From contig JAYKKR010000004.1 of NCBI GenBank assembly GCA_036971615.1, positions 1,550,001-1,614,000 on the forward strand: DNA of 64,000 nt, read 5' to 3'. The position numbers were made by a program, and so were the translations under genes. The notes beneath the pieces were generated by a model, which was not told the DNA's origin, did no database searches, and saw only the letters and a list, made by a program, of their open reading frames with translations. Source of the stretch: Amyloporia xantha. Lineage: Eukaryota > Basidiomycota > Agaricomycetes > Polyporales > Adustoporiaceae. Positions 1-10,799 of this stretch are shown here, in pieces (the stretch's first letter is position 1; every line of letters starts with the position of its first letter).

Positions 1-898
1 GGGCGCTACGCGCAGGACCAGGAGTTGTCTCATTTCCAGCCATTTACGGCGTACCTCACTGAGCAAGGCCACCGACTCGAGAAGAACATCAACATAATGA
101 CGGCGTGGCAAGACCGCTTCGGTAGCATGGTCGACAACTTCCAGCAGTCACTGCTCGCCATCAACAGGCAGCAGGTCAACATGACCGAGCGCATTGATAA
201 CGCCGAGGGCAGATTGGCGGCCTACTGGCAAGAGTTGAAGGCGCGGAGCAGACTCTGCAAGATGTGCGCTCTGAGGACTCGGTCGCCGCATCGCCGCGCT
301 CGAGGAGATGGTCACGGTTCTGCAGGACGATCTGCGTGCAGCCAAGGAGAACATGGCGATGGATCGCCTTGGTGCGCAAGTCGCGAACATGGAGGTGCGC
401 GTGGACACGTTGATGGACAACGTGCGCGATGAGAGCGAGAGGACGCGGCAGGCGATGGCGGGCATTGAGGCAGGTGAGGCGAGATTACAGGGGCTCATCG
501 CGCAGTTTGAGTCAGTGCGCCGTGACGTCGCTCGCCACAACGACGCGGAGGCCGAGACGCTATTGGACAAGGCGCATCTGTCGGTGGAGCTCGTGCAGAA
601 GGCGGAACAGGACGCGCAACGACGGCGCAAGGCGAGGGCGATCATGGACAGCGCTCACGAGGGAGCCACTCCCATTTCGTGGTCTACCTCAGAGCGTGGC
701 TCTGTAGGAGATCAATCGGACTTCACGAATGAAGCTCTGTCGACGCCCGCCGGTGGCTCCACACCTTCAATCAGGCGTTTCTCCTTGGAGATCGACGACG
801 ACGAGATGGCGAGCGTGGCCGCGGAGGAGCGAGAGCCTGATGCCGCAACATCACCCGTCACTGTCGACGACGCCGAGATGCCTCCCGCTTCGCCTTAG
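1..898 (+). CDS. Partial helical/coiled-coil protein of the KDZ element, with frame breaks
   Basis: The 5' end lies outside the window. The visible product is rich in Ala, Glu, Arg, Gln and Asp with heptad-like spacing, and ends in an acidic, Ser/Pro-rich tail, with the stop at 896–898. It is continuous only if the frame changes twice, near 235–245 and near 285–295. In between, a third frame reads a sensible stretch around LQDVRSEDSV. I see no splice sites that explain these changes, so they are decay or sequence errors. There is no recognisable catalytic domain. Its position on the far side of the HMG-like gene suggests an accessory protein of the transposon; that role is inferred. Confidence 0.5.
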
Positions 899-1120
899 AT
901 AATTGTTTTTGTAACTTTGCTGTACTTTCAAACGAATGCATTGTGTACACTCTCCAGCGACCAGTAACATTGAGACTGCGATGACGGCAACACCTCGGCA
1001 TCACAGTGCGCCACGGGGGCTTGCACAGGGAGCGGCACGCCATCGCCATCCTTCGCAGCGCTGAGTTCAATCATCGCCATTGAATTTAAATGCGAGGTAG
1101 TGTACATGGGAAATAGTATT

Positions 1121-4100
1121 CTAACGGCGACCACGCGCTTTAGTGGGTCGGGGCTGAGCTCCCCTACCTGTCTTGCGCGATGACCTACGAATGGCGGGGG
1201 CAGGCTCGCCCTGCTCTTCCTCGCCATCGCTATAAGTCTCCGCCAGAGCCCGCTTTGAGCGACCCGCCTTTTTTCGCTTTTCACGAGGTTGGGGTGGTTT
1301 CTCTGCTTCCTCCTCCTCTTCCTCCTCTTCGCTCACGCGGTGACTTCGCTTTTTCAACTTTTCCTCCTTAGCTTTTGTCTTCTGACGAGTGTGGGTGGCG
1401 ACCTTCATGTCGTTGAGAGCACCCGTGATCGAGGACCCGCCTGCCGTTGGCAGTGCCTGAATATTGATCTCCTTTGCCTGCCGAGCTGTTTGGCGTGTCT
1501 TGCGCTTTGGCACAGGAAGTGAGGGAGAAGGACCACGATTGGCCTCGCCGTCGCTCTCGTCTTCACTGTCATGATTTTCACGGTCGGAGAAATGAACCTG
1601 TAGGCCCCTCATATCTCGAACGGGTGAGAGCTGATTCATCGCAATAGGTGGAGAGGAGGAGAAATCCATACTCCCGCGGCGGACAGTTGCGTCATTGAGC
1701 GCGATGGGGGAGGATGGCGGTGCACGCCCTGGCGCCATTGGCGAGGAAGGCGGTGCGCCGTCAATTGATGGCGGTCTCTCTTCTAGTTGTGGACGCGGTC
1801 TCATACCCAAGGCGCGCTTAGGTATGGATGGAAAGACCGATCTTCCCGTGGTCATTAGCGGCCTTGCTGGAGGCGGTTTTCCTGTGACTGGAAACGGAAG
1901 CGAATGTTTTGCGTGCCTCGCAGAGGTTCCGGCAACGGCGAGCTGGATTGCTGAGCTACTTGGCCATTATGCGCGTCTCGCGATCGCCTTATCTTAGGGG
2001 ATGTGAGGATTGGCGCGGCTTCCCTCGCCAATGCCGCTGGCGGGTCCGGCGTACGACGCTCCTGTTCCGCCCGCAGGGTTTGCAAATGGCGAGGCTTCGG
2101 GCGGAGTGGGGGAGGTGGACCCTTGTTGAGATTCCCAGTGGGCATCATGGGAGGGCGAGGTGATGGCTTCCCCTGTCTGGGAACGTGGGGCGGTGGTGGA
2201 CCATATTTCAACGCCGGTGGTGGGGCCTCCAAAGGTGTTGGCTGCGCCGCGGCCGCAGTGCTACTGCGGGTGACAGAGCTACCTTCCATGGATGGCGCGT
2301 CGCCTTGCACAGATTGTGCCTGCTTCACCAGCGCGCACAACGATGATACATGCGGGTCGAGCCTCTGGGCAATCACGGCGAAGGGTATGGCGCTCTCGCT
2401 GACATCGCGTGGAATGTCCGAAGGCGGGGCGTCGGGATCCTGGAAGGCGAACTGTGCCGCCGTCAGATCGCGGCTTATCATGGCGATCACGAGGAGCACT
2501 TGTTCAATCATGCCGACGTCCCCTGTCAGCCTGCCGGACTTGTTCAAATAAGGCTTCGAGTCGAGCCACTTCAGCACTGGATCGAGCCCATTGGCGTGGC
2601 GATGAACCATATAGGACAAGTGTCGATGCGGGTTGTGCCAGGTCGCCCAGTCGGCGCCTTCCGGCGCCCGCTTTGTCGTCTTCAACCCAGTCTATCACTC
2701 ACAAGGTAAGCCTTAGTTTACGGAGAAAAATGAAGTCACTACCATCATGCGAGGCAGCGCGTCCACGATCACGCGAAATTCTGGCGATGGCGATGCCGCC
2801 TCCAGCCATTGCTGACGCCGTCTACGTGAGAGCAGCGCCCAATTGGGTGCGGCGCCTTTTGCATCTTCGCTGTCATCATCTTCGTCGGAAGTTGACCCGA
2901 CGTCGATGTCCAGATTGAAAGTCTCGTGCTCGGTGTCGTCGTCCACGGCGCTATCGTCATCGGTGCTGAGACGTTGCACGCCTTGCCCTTGCCGCTTTTC
3001 ACCGCCTTCTTTTTCTTCTTTTTGGGGCCCGCCTTGCCTTTAGCGCCTTTGGGTGCTCTCGCCGCCTCATACACAGCAGGGATTAGCTCCGAATCCTCGT
3101 CCCCCTGCTCTTCAGGTATGCCTTGAAGCGGAACGCGCACTGCCCCTTGTTTGCCTCTTGCGCCGCTCTCCAATGATGCAGGACCGCGATGATGTCCTTC
3201 CTGACCATATGCGACGGATCGTCGGGTGGAAGCCGTCTGGCACCATTCCTGCTTCTATAAATTCAGCCCCACGCACTTTGAGCGCGCGCCAAGGGCACTT
3301 CTCTTTGGCGCTTCCTGCAGCCCGTTCTATGGCGCCATCAGCGTCTTTGTGAGCGCCGTGTGGATCAAGACTTACGGTAGTGAGTAGACAGAAAGTCTCT
3401 GATCATGGATTTCATCACAGGCAGGGATGGCGCATCCTCGCCATCCATTGGCGGTATCAACGGGAGACCGCCATCGTCGACCAGCAGCTCTCGCCGTGTG
3501 CCGCGAGACGTTCCCTCTCCGTTGTCAACGCTCGCCTCGCGATTGCTATCAAATGCCTCTGTGCTGTACTTGGCCCATTTGACCATCGTATCTGCGTGCC
3601 AATCGTCCACCTTGGAAAAGGCTTTTCCATTCTCCATCTCATCGTTGAAGTCGTGTCTGTGAAAAGCGGTCAGAGCGGTGAGAGGCGATACAAATTGCCT
3701 GCTCACTCCTGAATGACGACTCTCCCATCAGGAGATTTGTAGCTACTCAACGTAAAGATCCTGACACCATGGCGTCGGTATGCCTCTCGAGCGTATTTCC
3801 TCAGAAACGGAATGAGCTCCTTGTCCGCTTTCCTGCGTCGCCATCAGCTGCCGTTAACTTAGCACAAAGGTCGCGCTCCCACTCACGCCGAAGATCCAGC
3901 CTTGACCTCTTTGGCGTCATTGTTGAACGCATCCGCCTTCATCCGGTAGTCCGCCTTTGCGTCCTCATCCAGTTTGCCCCAATACTCGCTCACTACCTTG
4001 GTGTATGCGCCTATCTCCTGGTGGGCCAGACCTCGTCCTCCCGTCCTTTCGTTGGCCACCCTTAGCAGCTCTGTTTTGTGCTCCTCTTGATACATATCCC

Positions 4101-4397
4101 TCGCTGACCGTTTTTCGTTCCAGGGATGGGCACCTGGGGTTCTACGATTCGGTAGTGGTTGCTGAAATAGGTCCCCAGGGACTATAGAAATGTGTGAATG
4201 ACGAAGATGACAATGCCATGAACTGTTGGTTTGACCTTTTTCAGGCCATTTTTATCTGTCAGCTCTGCAAATTGTTCCATGAGGATATTGACAGCCTCAT
4301 CGACAATGGGTGCCCTCGCAGTGCCTTTGGTGTTGCGCCATCGCTCTATTTGCTCTGGGATCTTGTCTAGATATGCCTGCAGGATAGCTATTCCCAT
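1121..4397 (-). CDS. Multi-exon HMG-box-like, Lys/Pro-rich protein of the KDZ element
   Basis: Reading starts at ATG 4397 with a helical exon (MGIAILQAYLDKIPEQIERW). The next exon, about 4180–3885, carries YQEEHKTELL, a Gly/Arg linker and EYWGKLDEDAKADYRMKADA; this resembles a degenerate HMG-box helix set with the usual W and K/Y positions. Further coding pieces lie at about 3830–3712 (KELIPFLRKYAREAYRRHGV), 3660–3365, 3173–2713 (a KKKKKK run, then an acidic stretch), 2685–1855 (Pro-rich) and 1855–1121 (basic and acidic runs, Arg-rich end). A clean GTGAGC…CAG intron of about 50 bp separates the 3.8 and 3.6 kb exons. One frame change near 2980 has no obvious intron. DNA binding or chromatin association is plausible from composition but not shown, and the exon joins are only partly resolved. 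Confidence 0.5.
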
Positions 4398-4845
4398 GGC
4401 GAGGACAACAAGCAGACCGAGATGCTCTCAGGATGACAGACACTTGGGCACTCCCAACTGAACATTTGCCCAGACGTGTCTGACCTCCGGTGATACTTTC
4501 GTCCTGTTCTAACCCCGCTGATCTCTCTTACACTGCAAGCGTCCATGTCGGGGCAGACCCGACCGGCATCCCTCCGGCGGAGCGCGGCATCTCACAGGCC
4601 GAGGCCCCGGCGTAATGGCGCCGTGGTCGAGAATCGCGGTCCACATGCCAATGACGCGCCTCGATCACCGGATCACGCCTTGCCGATCGGCTGGGCCTGA
4701 TCTTGCCGGCGCTTGCTCAACGATGTGATCGACCAAACAAGTGTGCAAAGCTAATGGACATGCTGTTGCAGCATGGTCAGTAGATGGCAGATTGAGCAAT
4801 AATGCGAGATGGGGCGTGTATCTCCATCCATCTCGTCTGTAAGCC

Positions 4846-6105
4846 ATGATAGCGGGCAGCGGCTTGGAGCTCAGCGACACATTGGCAGCTTGCATGCGCG
4901 ATATGTTTCAGTTTTGGCTACACAAGCTTCGGAATGCAGCCGGACAACCGAGAAACCCACAGCCTCCCACACATATCCGCGCCGATATCGTCGTCGAATG
5001 CAGCCAGATCGCGCACCAGCTCGCAAAGGCATATATCAAACCTGGTGTGTACTCTTGGATGCTGTGGGCATCTACTCATTCTGCGCTGACCGGAAAGTAG
5101 TGCGCTTATCCTGGGACATTGACCGGTATTCTGATGCTATAGGCGTGGGCAACACCGGACAGAACGTGAATCTGGAGGCGCAGCTCAAGACTAAATGGCC
5201 GCCTCTCCTCCCAGACACCACCGTGGTTCTAGATGAACCCTGCGTGCTCCTCGACCAGCACTCGCGCATCCTAGCATGGGTGCTTCCGGGCGTCCTTCAT
5301 GTGAATCGCCAGGTGGGCTCATTCATCTTCCGCCATGCACCATGCTCACTACGCTGTGTCGGCAGAGGGAGATACAATTGGCGACGGCCCACCTATCAAC
5401 ACAACTGATGCGTAAAGCCCCGGGGGTCAGTTGGCGAAACCATGAAGCATATTTCCGCGATCGATCAACCTGCACCACACCTCCGGGGACTGTCAATCTG
5501 TCTCCAGGATGGCACGCGCTGGGTCACACGGTACGCTGACGATCCCTTAACTCTGATGACTGGCGAATGACGGCGCATACATCCAGGGCCCATTGGACCC
5601 AATGCTGCCTTCGGCGAGCTTACGCGATAAAGATGGCCAGAGTGGATGGCGATGGTTGACCGCCATCCGTGAATCAGCCGCCATCCTATCCGGCATGATG
5701 TCCATCATGCATCCCGACCTGTATGCTGCGGGACATACATGCATGGAGTCGCTTCTTGGCGAAGTGGAGTATCCCGCAATAGTAAGCGCTTGGTCTTCGA
5801 TCTTCAATGGCGTTCAGGTCATCAGCAATCGCGAGACGCCGCTACACCGCGACAAAAACTCGCGCAAGCAGTGGTTCGACCTTCTCACCACGGTAGGGAG
5901 CTACGGCGCATTGGAAATGCAGCTGGATGGTCCAAATATCGCTATAGACTACAAGGCGGGTAGCGTGGTTGCGCTTTGCGGAAAGCTTCTGCGCCATGGC
6001 GTTCAGAGATGCGATGGAGAGCGCATATGCTACGCTTATTTTATGAGGGACTCAGTGCATGCCGCGATGAATGTCAAGGCACCGCACTGGATGGAGTGGA
6101 CTTAA
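4846..6105 (+). CDS. TET/JBP-type 2-oxoglutarate/Fe(II) dioxygenase, transposon-borne
   Basis: Four exons give an uninterrupted protein of about 365 residues: 4846–5044, 5098 (or 5101)–5312, 5366–5530 and 5587–6105. All three introns are 53–56 bp with GT–AG ends. The double-stranded beta-helix core is in the last exon. It shows the iron ligands H-x-D in TPLHRDKN and the distal His in LLRHGV, followed by RICYAYFMRDS with the Arg expected to hold 2-oxoglutarate. Upstream are PGTVNLSPGW and NRETPLHRD, both typical of the basidiomycete TET/JBP group. Members oxidise 5-methylcytosine in DNA, or thymine in the kinetoplastid JBP branch. Fungal copies are often linked to KDZ transposons, as here, where the gene lies between the HMG-like gene and the transposase. 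All key residues are present, so activity is plausible. Substrate preference cannot be read from sequence. Confidence 0.88.
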
Positions 6106-6178
6106 GGTTGCATACACAGATCTGTATTTGTGTCAAGTCTATGTTTGTGTATCTAGTAGGGTCGTGAATGGCGAACCA

Positions 6179-9100
6179 TCACACACATGTATTAAAGCGA
6201 GAAGCGGCATGCTCCGCCATGCGCGTCCACAGCGAGACCTGACGGCGCGCATAGCATACATGACCTGGAGGCCCATAGAGGCGGGAGCGCCATAGGTTCG
6301 CCTTGTTATGGAAGCTCGCCTGCGTCCACGCCATCTCTGCCGTGACCATGACAAACTCCTCCGCCCACCTATCCTTACGTGATTTTGCACGGAACCAGTT
6401 GACGCGATGCACTGCCGCGCTGCAGTCAGCATTGCGGGCATTGGACGGACCACAAGCGCACTCACACTCCGTCAACCAGTTGGACTGCGTTGAATCGCCC
6501 TCGATGTCTACGGTCCATATCCAGGACAACTTGTCCTGCCGTGTTCCTCGGATGGAGTTGTCCAGCAGCGCGGTGATCGCCTTGAGGTCATCATGTTGAA
6601 TGGCACGGAAGCGCGCTTTGATGGCGTCAGTCGGATTCAGAGCGAGGATGGCGTGGCGGCTTTGACTGTAAATGCGCACGTTCTCTAGCACCGCCCTCTG
6701 CGTGGAGATGACCTCGTCCCAGGACCGGAGCTTTTGGCGCTGGCTCTTTGCATGACGAACCGCCGTACGAAACAGCACTGACTTGTAACCAATGGCGAGG
6801 CGAATCTGATGAAGGGCGTCATTGGCCTGCCCAATGCGCAAACTCAACTCCTCCGAAGCGATGTCCTCTAAACCGCTGGCCACGACAACATCGTAGCCAA
6901 GCTGCGATGGAAGCGAAATGATGGCGCTCTCAGGCTGGATTCCAGAATCGATCTCACCGGTGTAAATCTCATCAAGAGGATTGACATCTTCCTCCAGTGC
7001 ATCCCATTCAGACCCGTCATAAGCCTCTGAGGCGCCATCCCCATCGGGCTCGGCCACAAGTGGAATGTACGAAGCGGCTTTGGACTCGAATGTCACTATA
7101 CGCTTCTGAAGGCGCTGACGGCGCTCCTCCAGCGCAAGGCGGTCCGCCACCAGCGGATGCCGGCCCATCTTCCGTTTCAGTTGGCTAATGACCAACCTAA
7201 GACCTGTTGTGAGCTTGGCACCCGATGTTCAATGACGCTACCTACTGCAATTCCTGAATCTTCATGCCCGTGGCTATCCATGCAGCTACGCCCTGATGGC
7301 GATGTTGCGATGTTTCCGTTTGCGTTAGTTGAAGTTGGATCTGCATCCGGGTGGGTGCTGCGCCACATCATTAATCATGGCCGTACCCTCTAGTGTGCAC
7401 TCTCACCCTTTCTCATCTGCACGTCAAAGACATCCATCGCGCTGATTTTAGCGTCACGCATGGCGAGCGCCTCGCCCTCAGCGGCTCGCCACTCTCCTAG
7501 CTGCTCCTCCGTGCTCGATCTCTCAATGAACTCCAACACGTCCCCGCTCTCCATGGTGCCGGCTTTGGCCTTTCGCCATTTCCTAACAAGGGTGTTCGCT
7601 GTTGAAACCACAGTCAATCAACCTCTCCACCAATGTCAAGGTTGGCCCACCCATCCCGGTCAACTTCTTCCAATTGGAATCATTCATGTGATCGTCAATG
7701 ACTTCCTTTCTATGTGCTGTGGTCATGCCGCGTGTGCTACCCGAAATGAGATTCAACGGCGCCCAAAGGGTTTCAATCACTTCGCCATCAATCTGACCAG
7801 CACCGGGAATGAAGTTGGGTGAGTAGCGAGGAAAGCATGTGTCTTGATGGCCGTGGACATGAAACAGGCCTATTCCGCGCCGTATCTCCACGTTCGCCGG
7901 CATGTGCAAATACTCACTCTCCCCAAACCGCTTCATGAGATTGATGCCGTATTGACACATGATGTCGTACATCACCAGCAGCACCTGGATACCCGCCATG
8001 GTGGCGAGCACCTCGCTCAGCGCGTAATCCATGTTCATCTGTCTGATGGCGGGTGTAAGTGAACAAAGGAAATAGCAAACCACTTACCTCTCGCCTTTCT
8101 GGAAATCAACCACCGCATGCGGCATGAAACCGTGGCTTCAAGGTTATGGCGATCTGCATTCGCCTGGTTGACGGCGCGATGATCGTGACAGAAGGATTTC
8201 TACATAGGCTATGAGCGTCCAACGGTTCATCCACTAGGAGTCGATCGCGGACCTCTTTATGCTCGATGGCGACAGCGAGATGCTTCTTGTAGGTGTCGTC
8301 GCCCACCATGAAAGCGTCGCCATCGCTGAGAATGACGTCGTCCTCTGGGCGACGCATCTTGAGATGCTCCGCGCTAAAGTTGCCGTCCATTACGATGCTC
8401 CTCATGTACTTCCATCTGCTATCGCGTTACACATGCCGCCCAAAAACGTCTTACATGGCTCACTGTACGGGGTCATCACGCCATCCGGAAGCGAGATTCA
8501 CGCCAGGCTTGGGACATGCCGGGCACCCCAAAGCGAGGCCACCAGCTGGTATCGCGTTGGAGGCGCCATGACCATATCCATGCCATTTGCGGTATTTGAG
8601 GTTTCGCCATTGGCGGGACACCCGCAGAAGCTCTCTGTAACGGTTCTAGCCCCTTCTCAACGGCGAAACAGCTTCATATGCACATAGCGGCTTACCTGCA
8701 CTGAATGCGGGAACGCAGAGTTTGTGACACGTCGAAGCTTGCTGTAGTAATTCATCCCCGAGGTTTTGCACTCCTTGTTGGTAAGCAAAAATCATCCAAC
8801 ACCCGAAATGTGAACGCAGTGCGTGGCCGCTTGGTGCTCCCAGGATAGAGGCCCATGTCCAATAGTTGCAGGTCTCGAGTGAGCCTGTTATCGCACCGAC
8901 ACCACACAACGTCCAGGCTATGCATCCCCGTAACATCTACAATGGTCAAAGTGTCAAATGCGTAGTGACTTCGCGGCGCCGTCGAGTCCGCTTTGATTGG
9001 CTCTTCATCCTCTTCATTGTCCCCGGCGTCACTCACGTCGTCGTCTTCGCCATCGCTATCAGCATCCCCATCCAGCGGCGTGATCGGGACTCCGCATCCA

Positions 9101-9702
9101 CACATGGTTCGCCATCATGCCCGAGATGCATCCGCACCCCAACCTCCCGAAGCCACGCCGGTTCGAAGAACCCATCCGCCCACTTCTCCACCCGATGCAG
9201 CGGCATGCGGCGATGCGTCAACTGCAGGCAGTCCTCGCAATACACGGGGCGCCCAAAGCATTCCAAGCAGCGCCAATCGCCATGCGCATCAGCGCATTTG
9301 CTGCATCGTCTCTCACCTGGTGGAGCTTCTAGCTCGATGATGTGGCTTAGATACACATCGCGAAGTGGAAGCCATTCGCGCATAAAGTCGTTCTGCGACT
9401 GCCCGCCTTCGGCGTTGACATTGAGCGACCCAAATAAGGCGACGGTACTCACCTTGTGCAGACTCTTCATCGGCATCACATCGTCAAACACCACATGCTC
9501 CTGCACGGGTTCGAATATGCGTCATGAGACGCGGCTTTAGAGGGGATTTCGACGGCGATCTTGATGCGCTTGTCGGCACATGCGCACGCGGTAGCGGTGC
9601 TTCCTTGGGAACGTATGTGACGGCGCCTCTTGCAGTTCGCCGTTCTTCGCGACGCACGAACACCGCATCGCCACTGACATGTTGCTTCTTCGTGCGGGCC
9701 AT
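6179..9702 (-). CDS. KDZ transposase with N-terminal CxC2-type cysteine cluster, probably frameshifted
   Basis: Reading begins at ATG 9702 (MARTKKQ, basic tail). Around 9400–9110 follow QNDFMREWLPLRDVYL and a Cys-rich module (CSKCADAHGDWRCLECFGRP, then YCEDC and H residues), which is the CxC2 cluster found in front of KDZ transposases. A GTGAGT…CAG intron separates LHK from SQNDFMREWL. The core continues with YRELLRVSRQWRNLK, LALGCPACPKPGVNL, DGNFS, YDIMCQYGINLMKRF, HVHGHQDTCFPRYSPNFIPG, GQIDGEVIETLW and STRGMTTAHRKEV, the conserved KDZ blocks with acidic catalytic residues. The C-terminal third (7195–6179) is helical and ends in an RRQVSLWTRMAE-like tail. Frame changes without introns occur near 9510, near 9105, at the A5 run 8787–8791 on the plus strand (one base short of the expected frame) and near 7610. 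The copy is therefore probably dead, unless these are assembly errors. Confidence 0.85.
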
Positions 9703-9977
9703 GGCCGTATCACTGCGGACAGATGACAATTGGCTTATTGTGATCCATGACAGCTTCCTTTTCATACTGAATGGCGATCTCTCACGCCCCTGCCTCCTGA
9801 TCCCTTATCAACAACGGATCATATCCACGCGATCACCTTCAGATACTTGGCCGATGCTTATCTCCGACGGATCTTCGCCATGACCTTCCCTCGAGGCGAT
9901 CACCCGATCCACCATCGACTCCTCAAATTCGCCTTGCATTTCGCCTTGGCCTACCAACCCATTCACCCCACGGCGCA

Positions 9978-10730
9978 ATGGCTCTCGCCTTGAAGAATCG
10001 CGAACAGTCCCTCTCCAGCCTCATCGCTATCAACCGCCGACTGATCTCATACTATGCCTGGCGCTGCGAGCAGGCGCTAGCGACCATCATGTCTGTCGCC
10101 GCCGGTAGAGACAAGGTGGCTGGCTTCGACATCACCTTGGCGCGGTGGGAGATTGGCCTCCGCATGGAAATGGTAAGCTTCGCCTTCCCCAACGTGTCTG
10201 CTCTGACGCTCAGCAGGAAGCCCTTCGCGACTGCCTTGGCCGCCTCGCCCTCGTCGGCGTCACCGACGTCGAGCTCCCGACGTCGTCCGCAAGATCAGCG
10301 ACGCCACCGTCTTTGGGGCCGTCCACGGATCCACGTCCTCGAGATACAGCCGTTCACGCCGCTCGCCTCGCCGCCATCCTTGCAGCTACAGAAGCTGCAC
10401 ACAGAAACCGAGCCCGCGTGGTGGACTTGGCCAGACGACCCTCCCAGTCACCTTCCAGCATGGTGGAAGTATCCACTGCATGACAGAGTAAGTCGCCACC
10501 CCGCTCCCACCTTTTCAACACATTCATTCACATAAATTGCATCGATTGCCGCATAGCGTCGCGGAGACACCTATCAAGTCAACTACCGCGATATGAGAGC
10601 GGTCAGCCATCGATTGGATGACGTCGAACGCCTGGTCACCCGCTTCGCCGAGAGTCGCCATCGCGATGCCGGCGACCTCACAAGGATGTTGGACGCCTTC
10701 AAAGAGGTGCTGTTGCCAGATGAGGAGTGA
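9978..10730 (+). CDS. Small helical protein of the KDZ element
   Basis: Exon 1 (9978–10172) encodes MALALKNREQSLSSLIAINR and a helix-rich region ending RWEIGLRMEM. A short intron begins GTAAGC at 10173 and ends at CAG 10213. Exon 2 then reads QEALRDCLGRLALVGVTDVELP. The middle of exon 2 is open in more than one frame, so its splicing is uncertain; a GTATCC or GTAAGT donor near 10,470–10,488 can reach the acceptor just before 10,558. The last exon reads RRGDTYQVNYRDMRAVSHRL, then a coiled-coil-like stretch ending LLPDEE, with stop at 10728–10730. No known domain is visible. It is divergent from the transposase gene, with about 275 bp between starts, so they may share a promoter. Confidence 0.5.
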
Positions 10731-10799
10731 GACCGGGTCTCTGCGCGCCATGTCGTAGGTGGATCTCGCCGTCGTCTGTATGTATTTCTTGTCGCTGCC

